In this document: piece after piece, positions 48,201 to 59,800 of the stretch
Layout of the letters: every line of letters starts with the position of its first letter
How positions within the stretch are numbered: the first letter of the stretch is position 1
NCBI GenBank assembly: GCA_003864495.1
Contig: ML133400.1
Location: forward strand, 1,108,575-1,172,574
Reading direction: 5' to 3'
Source of the DNA: Nemopilema nomurai
Taxonomy: Eukaryota > Cnidaria > Scyphozoa > Rhizostomeae > Rhizostomatidae
Length of the DNA stretch: 64,000 nt
Notes under the pieces: generated by a model
The model's input: the letters and a program-made list of their open reading frames with translations, nothing else
What the model was told of the DNA's origin: nothing
Databases searched by the model: none
Made by a program: the position numbers and the translations under genes

Positions 48201-51200
48201 TTGGGAAATTTGTCAATCGAGACTACACCATTCTTGTCTTATCCAAGTGATTAAGTACAGTTCGGTTAAAAAAAGCATGCCAACAGTAGTAGACTCGTAG
48301 CGCTGCACTCGTTTAACAGAGCAACTAGATGGCTACGTCTCTATTCTGGTCAACAAAATCGTTTTAATATTAAAGATAAATGAAGAAGTAGATGATTGGT
48401 GCTCGATTTGAGGAAAACATCATAGTGGAATAATTTAATCAAGCGTCCAGAGAAAGTTGTAACCTTCCTCTGGCTGCAATTTATAAAATCCAGGCCTTCC
48501 TCATTACCAACTCCAAACAAAACATTTTTACAGACTTTCATTGTTTACAATTAAAATTACTAATAAACCTTCCCAAAGATGACATCAAAAAGCAAAACCT
48601 TCCTCGGGCTCCCAGCCGTGGAGACGTCAATTTTTCTGGGTGGATCCACCAGAGGCCTTAGGAGCTTCGTGTGGGCGCAAGGGTTGAACATAGCAACTCA
48701 ACAAGTCGACACGGCGCACAATCACAACAATAAACACCCCATTGTTTGTGCATCAATCCGGTTGAGATGGCATACTAATATCCAAAGATTACTATATATG
48801 TGAAAACAACAAAGAAGATCTGTAAAGAAGCAAGAGAGCCAAGAAGAACAGTTACCTCGCGAATAGCTCTGGTCTTTTGGCGGCTCAAATCTTGCTCGTT
48901 GTAAAGCTGTTCTTGAAGACCTTTCATTTTCTTCATCAATTCTAAGTTGGTGTTGTTTATATAATCGAAATCTTTGGCCTTCTCTCGCAAAATTTTGCAA
49001 TCGCGTTTCAGGCTATCGCGTTCCTCTTGTAGTAATGCTATCTGTGGAGCGAAGACCATTCAATTACGTCGCTCGCTTCCGAGTGAAGAAGAACACTAAG
49101 CCCAACTTACAAGACCTAGTTCGACTTTCTACCACTCCTTTCTACCACTCCTTTCTACCATTCAATGACAAAGATTGATAACATAATTCGTTGTCTTGTA
49201 CTGTATCAGCTTAAACTTTAAATGTTGAAATCCGGGAATAGAGGGTCAAGGTGGCTCTTAGGATGAAAAACGGAATACCAGAAAAACAATGATTTCGACT
49301 TTGGCTTCAAAATGACAAAATTTCTGAGCAAACCGCCATTTTGTAAAGCTAGAATAAATCTGAAGATCACACCTTTGCACTGATGTTTGACTGCTTAAAC
49401 TCCTCCTAAAAACAAATCAGACATTAAAACACTTAGCATTGGGGAATTAAGGGCTTTAGAGATGGCAATGGCTGCGAATCATGAGGTATAGCTCCAATGT
49501 ACACCGTCTCTTGCAAACTTGCTTCAAGTACTGACACGATTAACCATTAAAACACACTAACTTCAATACTTCTATTACTTCAAAGGCATTTACACCTCCA
49601 TTGATTTGATGAATTCAAAGTAGCATCAACTCACCATAAAGATGCTGAAATTGTTCAATGCGATCGCTTGCAACAATCAATGGCGGCGAATAAAATAATC
49701 GTACACTAACTGCACTCAGACATAGGCCTCAAATAATCCACTGAACGAGCACTGAAACTAGGTCACCAAAACTACCAATCAACAATTGGTTATGTTGGGC
49801 AGTAGCAAAAATTTAATGCTACTGATTAACTGTTTTAAACTCTTCCTTTCAAAATTTTTACCGGCAAAGACTCTAGTTCCTTCTTTTGTCTCTTCAAATC
49901 CTCAGATACTTCGTTCAGTTTCCTTTGACTTTCATTCCTTTGTTGCTCCAAATCCATCAGCTCTGCCCTAGGGTGTAAAAAGTCGTTACAAAACCCATTA
50001 TAATTTATTTGTATATCAAAAAGTGCGTCAGGGGAATTACCAGCATATACTTGCGAGACGCGAGATAAACTACCATTTAGTTCCAGTTCCTTTTGCAGGG
50101 ACATGAATAGGCTCAAAACAATAGGCTCCTTTGGAATGCCCTTCCGTGTATTTCTAGAGAGTAGAGAGCATGATCACATACCTTGTTGCTATAGTTTGCT
50201 TTCTGTGTTCTCCTGCAAGCTGCTCCAAAGAATGGATGTTCTTCTTAATTTGCACAAGCGACTCTTCTGCCGCGGACTTCTCGCGCAAAGCGGCCTACAA
50301 TTCAAGATGTTCGAATCAGCCACGCCGACATTGGAAGCAATGCAGTCGTAACGTCTAAATTGAGAGACGTCTTTTCCGCATTTTGTATATTTTTACTCGA
50401 TCTGTCTTGGTGCATTCACTGTACAATCTCATCGGGGGAGACGGATTCAAATCACAAAAAACCCAATTTACAAACAACCGATTTAAAAAAGCCATATTAG
50501 CTCTGTGAAGCTACAAAGCATAGATAAACGAATTATTCAGACAAATGATAAATTGCTTATAATGAACTGTCAATTGCTAATTAGATATAGGAAAGGTTGT
50601 TCAAATGGACATTGATCTGCTTGCTGAACCCTGCCTCTGATGACCTACCTCTTTCCTCATAGTCTCCTGCTGAATCTGAACCCTCAGCTCTTTCAGCTTC
50701 TCTTCAGTTTTTACCAAAAGCGGGTCTGGTTCTGCAATCTTAGTGGAACATTCAACAAAATATTAGGCACAAAATGAATCTTTGAATATTAGATTATCTT
50801 TAAACAGCTTTGAACAATTAACCAACAAAACAGATACCAGTTAAATAACATTTAAAAACATTTACAGCCTGGCTGCTAGTGTCAGCATTTTGGAAGCATT
50901 TAAATTATGATTAAGGTTAAGGTGTTTAACCTAAAAGTGCTTGCATCAATGGTTAATATTGGTATTAGCTGCCAATGATCTCAACACAGCTCCGCTTCTA
51001 TGCCATAAACAAATTTTCAAAAGGCAGTCGAAATATGGCATTAAGCAGCTTCTTCATATTACCTCATGATCAGATTGTCTTTTGATGGGAGAAACAGGCC
51101 AACTCGTTTTATGCGGAGTTGATGTAGCTACAAGCAGTTCGGTTTGCTTGCGTTGATTTTTGTCAAGAGAAGACGTCCTGCTCCGGTTGTGAAGTTCCTC

Positions 51201-53279
51201 GTCTTGATAATGCAAGGACGCCATACTTCCTCTTGACCGTTCACTTCTGTCGCTCTGCAGACTATTCCCGCTCCTTGCATCTTCTTTCACCCGACTTTCC
51301 ACTGACTGAACTACAGCTTCCATTTTCGATTCTGAACTCCTTTCCTCCTTATACCGACCACTGCTTGCCATTGAGATCCTACCCTCTGATGCGGCGCCTT
51401 CGTTGCTCCCAATGCTCCCCCGGAGCGGTGAGACAGTTGCTGGCTTCTCCACAGGGGCAAACCCAGCAGCGTTCCAAGGTTTCTGAGCTACGTCAGGAAA
51501 GAACGATAAGAAAATTAATACACCTTAACAAAAATTTGTAGTAGTTAGCCCATATTGAGCTTTATAATACACTTCCTCCTTGCAGGCACTGCAAAACAAC
51601 ACTTCAAGCTGTGCATGTGATCGAAATTACTGAAACACATCTCCACTCCCTTGGCTTTATCAAATATATACATCTTTAAAGTTACCATTTCATTTAGGAC
51701 AGGAATTATCAATGGGTCAATCCTTCAGTTTTCTAGTTGACGCCCTTGGCTGCAATGCTCTCAGAATTTAAATGAACTAACTTGATGCTTCATAACAGTA
51801 AGGATATATATTATATATATATATATTATGCTGGAATATTATATTATACATTATATATATATATATATATATATGTTTGAAGATTGATATTATGCCTACC
51901 ACTCAATTAGTCATATTAAGAATTCTATCACCAACATAACATAACACATCAGAACATAAAATAACATAGCTTTCAGATAAATACACTGTTTCTTGTACAC
52001 ATAATCAACAGGATTTTGTCACATGCTTTTTGATCACATTAATTTAAGAGGCATCAAATAAAAACATTCACCCACCTGAAAGAATGGGTTTTTGCTCTTT
52101 CTTTGCCAAAGAAACTGATTTCCTAAAACATGGGACAATGTAAAACAAAACACACACTTCAAACTGCAATGAAAGGTGTAATTTTAATTTAAAGAATGGA
52201 CTAATGGCTATGCAAAAGCATGTTATACAAAATAAATATTATTCTCTTGCTTTGCATAGCAAAAATAATTATGTACTTACAAGGATTCTGTCAAGGTGAC
52301 TCTTCCAAGAAGTCTTGCCAATAGTTCTTCTCCCTCCTTAACTTTTGGATCATGCTCTAAAACAAGCAATAAAAACTTCAAATTATGAAAACCTGATAAA
52401 ACTCTCTCATAAAATCAGGACACAATTTAATTCTAAATGAACTTCAGATAAGTTGTACTATGTACCATAAAATGGTAGCTGAAAAGAATAAGCATGCAGT
52501 GAATCGTAAACTGGCAAACAGTTGAAACAAGAGTTTTAACAGGGAGCCTTTATTAGACATAAAAATTACATATGATTACCGGGCAAATCTGCTACAAATG
52601 ATTCAGGAAAACTTTCGTTCTTTGTATTAATGACTTTGGATTCAGCAAAGGAGTCATCTTCTAATGAAGCATCATTTGATCTGTATCTCCAATTTGTAGA
52701 AGAGTTTTTTGAGCTTTTACTTATTTTCAAGGCATCCAATGATTTCTGAGTACCATCTGAAGTTGTTTTGTCTTTCATTGACTTTCCAGTTGAATTTTTG
52801 CCAGTAATTTCATAATCTGAATTGTTGTTGGATTTGTCTTTATCAGAATGCTTCTCATTGGCTCTAGATTGATCAATATAACCTGTCTCCTTTTCAAGAA
52901 TGGTCAGTTTCCCTTGTGTAAAGCTGCTAGTCCTATTGTAAAGGTCTTCCCTGATAAAAATATCTCTGTTCTTTGCATCAGTTTTCGGATTTGTCTGTAA
53001 TTTGGATTCTTTTGTAGGTGAATGTCTACTTATTGAGAGCACTTTGGTGCTTGCAAACTTTTTTCCATCAATATCACTATCTATTTCTCGTTGATAGATC
53101 AGATCTGTAGTAGTTGAGCTTCTGCCATCAATGTAGCTGTCATTCAAATTGTTAAATGAGATGTTGTGTCCAATAAGAAAATCTGTATCATCGCTGAATC
53201 TGTCCTGGGAAATGCCTGAAACAGCATCACTCATGTCATCCAGGTAGCTCTTCTCCATATCTGCTCTTATTTCATCCAT
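42203..53279 (-). CDS. Large coiled-coil protein, about 1100 residues (probable centrosome/cilium type, family not identified)
   Basis: About 24 minus-strand exons. Well-supported ones are 53279-52580 (ATG), 52356-52281, 52122-52076, 51487-51063, 50738-50649, 50294-50182, 49041-48856, 47974-47843, 47585-47511, 47289-47167, 46736-46662, 42758-42663 and 42271-42203 (stop). Others with less exact edges lie near 49970-49865, 46473-46372, 46180-46001, 45894-45772, 45423-45330, 44953-44905, 44342-44246, 44010-43720 and 43347-43279. The first 250 residues are acidic and Ser-rich (MDEIRADMEKSYLDDMSDAV). A GEELLARLLGRVTLTESL block and a Ser-rich linker follow, then long heptad coiled coils to the end (...LHSILQHKVATSTAM). 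A second disordered segment with repeated RTPD motifs lies at 43920-43980. I cannot name the family; a centrosomal or ciliary role is inference from architecture only. Confidence 0.8.
51800..51872. repeat. (TA)n-rich microsatellite in a coiled-coil gene intron
   Basis: Two TA runs around a short spacer, between exons 52122-52076 and 51487-51063. Confidence 0.85.
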
Positions 53280-54409
53280 TCAATTCCTTCAAAAAGCTGC
53301 AAGGACAAACCCAACTGCAGTTGATTCTTTGTATAGTGTTGATTTTGTTCAAGAGCTAAAAAGGCTATTGCTGTAGAGTAATCCTTATGACATATTTAGG
53401 AGATGGGCAAATTTGCTTGTATAAGAATAAAAAATTATGAATAATCATTGTTGTGAAAGTTCTCAGAGAGCATGACTAAAACCTTGTTGGAAAATGAAAC
53501 TAGGCTGTAGCATTCACTAGATATCTCTCCTCTTGGCACATTGGCTTGAGAAATTCAGCATCTTAATATTTTGAAAATATACATTCTCATTTTCTTTCAC
53601 TTTGACACGAAAAATTGAAAGATATTTGTTTGTTGAATTGTTGTTTCCACTGGATGTTGCAAAATTACACAAATTAAAAATTAAACAAAAGGGTTTCTTT
53701 TTTGCAAACAAGCATCTTGGTTAAGACTTCTAACACATAATGACAGGTTGATAGGCCATATTATCAAAACACTTAACACAAAAAGGAAGGTGGTACATAA
53801 ACTGTTCTTTTCTGGAGTTTAGTCAAACATTAAATATAAACTTAATTTACTTTAGAAAATTCAGAAAAGAGTTTTGCAAATTTATTATCGGCAGCATATT
53901 GATGGATGGTTTGGAAAAGATGGGAACTTGATTTAAGATCGATACACCTACACATATTTTAGAGCTGGCATGACCAGCAAAGAATACATGCTACCGTGCA
54001 AATGCACGGAAAGATTGTTAGATCAAAGCTTCTGATTTTCGTAAAAGAACACCCTGTTAGGCGTCAAGTTAGTATCAAATATGGTGAATTACATACGTAC
54101 AAAGCCCACCATTGGAATGTATGGTAGTAATAGGTAATTGGTTTGATGTCCACACAAAATCGATGTTGTAAGAAAACTGGCCTAAACAGATAGCTCTCAC
54201 GACTTGGGAAACCCACAAATTGTAAGACTGCGCGATTCACAACAGACTTTTACTACCCTCCCCAAAAGTCTATCCCTTGTTTGATACTAATTAAAAATGA
54301 AAACCTTTGCAACCACATCTCCGTGAAGATATGTTGTTTGCCTTTCACAACAGCATCGCCACCATCTTTCTTCAAATTTTGAGCGCGAGTGCCTCAACGG
54401 CGACCGCTG

Positions 54410-54414
54410 ATTGG
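54410..54414 (-). promoter_or_regulatory. Possible CCAAT box for the coiled-coil gene
   Basis: CCAAT on the minus strand inside a short GC-richer patch (54380-54416, with GCGCGAG and CGGCGACCGC), about 1.1 kb above the coding start at 53279. The patch stands out from AT-rich surroundings and could be a promoter, with a 5' untranslated exon and intron below it. This rests on composition only. Confidence 0.3.
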
Positions 54415-55526
54415 TCAGTCTTCACTTCATAAGGGTTTCATACAACAGAAAGAATTTCAGAGCCGTTGAAAGTGTATTCATGGATTTTCGAGATAAACAA
54501 AGGGCTCTCAATTCAAACTTTGATTTAAGGCACTTGTTAATTAGGACACTGTAATATTGTGGTGTGAAACTTGATGCTGCACATAATCCCGTGAAAGTTA
54601 ATTCGTTTAGAGACCGTAGGATGGGCGATTGATTCACTGGAAACTGAGAACTCTCTCCTTGTTCCAAGTAATTTTCTCCAACGCTTCTAAATATGGCGAA
54701 CTAAAAGCATCCGATATGAAGGATCGGAAACGTTATGAAATGTTATGACGTTAAGAAACTTTGAAGTTTCTATTTGTAAGAATAGTTTTTCTCGGTGACA
54801 TCTGTTCTTCCTATAAAAGTTCTTTACTACCAACCATAAAACGCTGTACCCCAGAGTTGTTAAAAGACTCAGAGCTCTTAAAGATCGAGAGTTGTCTAGA
54901 CAGTCTTAATCAACAGGGCCTTGCACATTAATGTTTCGTTGAAATGGCGTGAACAAGGTTCCCAAGCCTGTTTTGATGTAAATCTGCCTCATGTATGTAT
55001 TATCTAATTAGTCAGATGTATGGTAACCAAGAATTATATTGCACTCAAATATTGGCCTTTGGCACTTGCATTTATATTTCAATAGTTAGCATTTATGGGG
55101 GAGAAAAGATTTTCCTCCCTACTGTATGCCATCAATCATATTTTCTTATTTTAGAAGTTTGCACATGAGTCGCTGAGCGGGCTGAAGGGTCCTGCGTTTA
55201 CGTATTGAATCGCAATTGTACATAGATTATAAATAAGCAGTGATTTGTTTTTCCAAAGTTCGTAAAGGGTTCTTTGTCGAACTCAGCACCCAAAGGGCAA
55301 ACTGCTGCCCTTTCGAACAAAAGGTAACCATTCGTAACTCGATCAGGCAAGACTTGAAGAATTCTTAAATTCAAACGAATGTCGGTATCTACAATGGCAC
55401 TGCATACGAATGTCAACAACATAATTTTCAACCTTTAGTGGTTAATTTGTACCAAATTATTGACCCTTTTCCAGATGCCATTGACATCAGGTTTCGAAAG
55501 CTAAAACAGCCAACGTAAACACAAAA

Positions 55527-55750
55527 TGGAAAGGGGAGCAGCGAACTCCGACTGGCATACAGAGTCCTTTCGAAAACTCCTTTGGAAAGGGGAGCAGCTA
55601 AATCCGACTGGCATACAGAGTCCTTTCGAAAACTCCTTTGGAAAGGGGAGCAGCGAACTTCGACTGGCATACAGAGTCCTTTCGAAAACTCCTTTGGAAA
55701 GGGGAGTAGCGAAATCCGACTGGCATACAGAGTCCTTTCGAAAACTCTTT
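55527..55750. repeat. 56-bp tandem repeat, four copies
   Basis: Unit GGAAAGGGGAGCAGCGAACT plus CCGACTGGCATACAGAGTCC plus TTTCGAAAACTCCTTT, four copies with a few substitutions each. It is open in several frames because the unit has no stop in them; 56 is not divisible by 3, so successive copies are read in different frames, which argues against a coding repeat. Confidence 0.9.
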
Positions 55751-56841
55751 GAGACTTTGGGCTCTTTGGCCAACTATTCATGTATCCCATCGTCCCTCGA
55801 GCCGTGTCAGCATTGACACCGTTCTAGAACATATTTAGAAGGGAGGCGGGCGTGAAGGATTGACATGTGATGCATCTACGAGAATGGATAGGTTTACTTC
55901 TACACCGAGCACTGACCGAATCTGCAAAATGACCAAGAAAATGACCGCATCATCAGAGACATTCCCACAGTAGCCTTGTTTCCATTCCCCACAATGCTGC
56001 CATATGTCCCACGATTTTAATAAGAAATACAAAGAGCAGCAGGGAATTAGTGTATTATTGTGATTTTCTCTTTGAAGCAATTATCGTACAATTTTCGTAG
56101 TTTACCGAGAAAGTTGTTCAAAAATGGTATAATAAATACTTACAATTGACAAAATAGTGAAAATTCGCTAAAATACTTCAAAACTGTTAGCTAAGAATTA
56201 GGAATTAACTGTGTGACGTAACAATCACGTTTAATAATTACATTTTAAGAGGCCGTCACAACGTTACGTAAACGCCTTTCCAAGAAATCGGATATCAACG
56301 GCTGAGTACCACCTCTGGCTGGGAAAAATCACGTGGGTCTGTTGAAAAATGGCTGCCTTGGCCACAAGAAAAGTAATCACAAGGGCACAATAGAATGAAA
56401 GACATTTCACTTTTAGAAAGTTTAGGACCAATATGGAGCAATTTGACAGTGCCCTTTTACTGCTTTTACTTTCTACTTGATTTTAAAGCTGTTTTTTTCT
56501 TGCGGCAGTAGCTCTCTCGTCAGGAACACGGGGTATTTGTAAAAGCATGTAATACTAGGGCGTCTGTCACCGCGCGAATGCCAAGGGAAGTACGGGACAC
56601 TTGAGCTGAGTCCAAACAGCCTTAAAACGAAGAAACATGGAAAGCAAGAAAAACATTAAAAACAAATCTACGATTAAAGAAAAATATATTAGTTTTGTGG
56701 TATCTGGTTAAAGATTGCGTATCGGACTGTCCCTGGTGGATAATGTTGGGACCCCAGCCTGTTCCCGGCGTATGACGTCGCTCAGCTCACAAAGACAACC
56801 TTAGCCATCACAAGGAGTGCCTCCCAGTCAGGCCGGGCAAT

Positions 56842-59800
56842 TCAAGTCTTCAGCCACGGATGGCTTTCGACCGCAGATTTATTCCGCTCGCCATAATCAT
56901 ATAAGAGTTCTTCCCCGACTTTCACATCCCTTTTAGCAACTAATATCAGCCTTGGCACATCTTTAATCGGAAATATTCGCGTGCAAACGTTGTTTTCCGT
57001 TTTGCTGTGATTCAGGAGCCGACCGAGCCGATCTGATTCTTTCGTTGCGTCGATACTGAAAAAGGAAAGTGTACTCTGTGAAAGAAAGTGTACTCTGTGA
57101 AAGAAAGTGTACTCTGTGAAAGAAAGTGTACTGATAGGTAATATCTGCTTTAATACAGGGATATTTTGTGAAACACTACTTATAAACTAGGGTATACCAA
57201 AATTGCCTTCTTATTTGGAAACCGCGGACCAAAACCAAAATGTCATGTTTTTACATATCGCTAACCAGAACATGATACAGAGAAGAGAGAAAAATTAAAT
57301 ATACTCCCTGTTCCTCTCCCAAAATATAAGAAAATAGAGCGCAAAGTATCAAACGTAGCATATCTATCTTTTCTCGAATTTACCCAAAGTGCCTATGTAA
57401 AGTATGTTACATTAATGTCGAAAAGGCAACCACATCTATGGTAGCCGTGTCTTCGACCAACACAGAATTTCCGGGTTTAATTGCCGGGAAGAAAGAAACA
57501 TATGACCTATCTCCCTGGCTAGCCGTTGTCAGATTTGAAAATGTGCCTGTGGTTATTCTTCCCACATTCGACAAATCATCTAGTCGTTGAATTATCTAAA
57601 TATTCTCGTAAGCTGATCACATACCAGTACTTTTTGTTTTTGTATTCAAAGAAATAACTGTAACACCCCAACTCTGGATTTTGCGAATATTCAGCCTCGC
57701 GTTGCAACCCAGCCTCGCAATCAACCAGTTCACCGGCGTACTCACAAATGAGATCCCCTCTCTTGAATTCCTTCGAGGCAAAGATCCCACGACCTTTTTC
57801 AAGAAGCACTCGAACCTAAGGACACGAAATGCTTCATTAAATCGAAACACTTGCTCATAAAAATACTATATTCAACCAGCGTTGTTGTGTACGTAGGAGG
57901 GGAAAATGTTACATTCGCATTTCGGTATAAACAGCAAAATGTTACATTCGCATTTCATTGTTATCTCGTGTGATTGGAGCAATCGATCTAGATTTCAGTT
58001 TATCTAGACGTCTTTAATTGTTTGATGACGAAAAAGTGCCAGGCTGCAAACAAAAAAACCAACAATGTTACCTCCAAACCACTTTCATCTTCATCAAGCA
58101 ATCTTTGCATAATAGCCTCTTCTCTTTCGGTCTGATGAAACAAACAGAAAGCGAATCAACAAATCAGTCAAAAGCACAAAATTGACAAAGAAGGTAAATG
58201 CACAAGCAAGTACCTTCTTTAAAACACAAGTAAGTACAGTAGTGTCCCGCATATAAGAAACACCTTTTTTGTTTCAGGTCATATAAGAAAAAAAACCATA
58301 TCAAACTATTGATCATTCACTCAGACACAAGCTTAATTATTATAATAAAAATACTAGATATTATTTTGATTTGTATTCGTCTTTTTTCATATTCAGGAAA
58401 CGTTTCAAGTATTCCAGAAAAGTACTTTTTGCTTACTTTCAAAATTATACTTCATTTGACCAAGTTAGAGTGATTTTGTTTTATAGGCAGAGAAAATTAC
58501 AATTAAAAACCAATGCGTAAATAAAAGTGCAAATATCAAAATGGAAGAATGAGAAAAAAGGAGACAAGTAGTCGCTACCACCTGGCTACAGCCTCAAACT
58601 CAGATGAGGAATGGTTTGGGGGTGCCCCTTGTATGTTTAAGCAATTAGCTTGAAAATGGGCAGACAATGATAAAAGCGCAACTCATTAGATAGAAACCCA
58701 CAAGGGAAATTTCGGGGCTTTTATTCGGTATGTCCGCCTTGCGTGGGCGCCCCCACAATCCCGCGTCACGGTTGCAAAAAGAAATAGAAAAACAAAAAAC
58801 GATAGCACAAGGTAATCAGTGAATGTCGTACCATGGACGTAACTGTGTTTAAGAAACCTTTCTGTTATGAAGTTGATAGATTGTAGAAGTTATAGGCGTG
58901 TGAGTGTTGGAGAAACGGCTTCTGTTTATAGCCTAGTCTGAGGTTGAACCAACTGATTCTGGAGGTCAGGTCTCCTAGCGAGAGCTAGAACCGGCCTTGT
59001 GCTGTTCCATATTGGCTTAGACTGGGCATTGGCAAAAATCAAGTGCCAATATTTGGAGAGGACGGAGCCAATATTGATAGCTTTATATCGAATGGGACAA
59101 CAAAAGTCTGGGGTAGAACCTGGGTTCTTGGGTGGGGTTTCATATCGACGTGGTTTGGGTCCCCTGTCTGCTTGCACTATATCATCATTGCTTGCGCTGA
59201 GCAGAGGATATTCTGTTCAATAACAGACATAAAGATCATTGCGAAGTTGGGGGCGAACGGGGTACTCATGGCATTGCAATGTGTCCGTAGATGTGGCTGT
59301 CCATTAAAAGAGAACTTATTCCCCTTTAGTACAAATTCAAACATTTGTCGTAGGTATATAGTTGGTAGTGGTAATTCAGTTGCATAGAAATCGGTCAATA
59401 CCATATTGCAGTGTGGAATGCCCTCATCTTGTTGTATATTGGTATAGAGGGATTTGACAACAGGGTACACAGTATGACGCCCTGTGGACAATTCTTTCTC
59501 TGCTGGAGTAAAATTTTGAGGAAAGTTTACGATAGTTGAGGGGGCTGGAAAGTTGGCTATTGGCCGCCGCAAAGTAAGCTTATATAGGGGTCATTGGTTC
59601 ATCTCATAAGGTAAGCTAGTTTCCAGAGCATTAAGGATATTTCAGCAGGATCCTATTATGCATGTACATATGAAAAGGAATGGTACATTGGCCTAGCACA
59701 GAATGTATCAAAAGAGAACAATGATGTAAGGAAAAAGTTCATGCATCCCAAGGGATTTGCTAAGCAGTACTTTAAGCCACATAGATATGATGAGTGTTGA

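Larger units (their letters stand above)
53280..56841. other. Spacer between the coiled-coil gene and KMT5A, no supported coding gene
   Basis: Contains a likely promoter patch near 54.4 kb and a 56-bp tandem repeat at 55.5-55.75 kb. An ATG at 56349 in a context with an upstream CACGTG (MAALATRK, then a possible donor AAAA|GTAATC) could begin a plus-strand gene, but no continuation was found. Minus-strand frames at 54422-54667 and 55198-55431 show no family resemblance. Confidence 0.35.

Noticed and set aside
55428..55816. Overlapping frames of 90-120 codons on both strands with repeated LCMPV/CQSDLAAP text
   Set aside because: They are by-products of the 56-bp tandem repeat, whose length is not a multiple of three, so copies are read in shifting frames.
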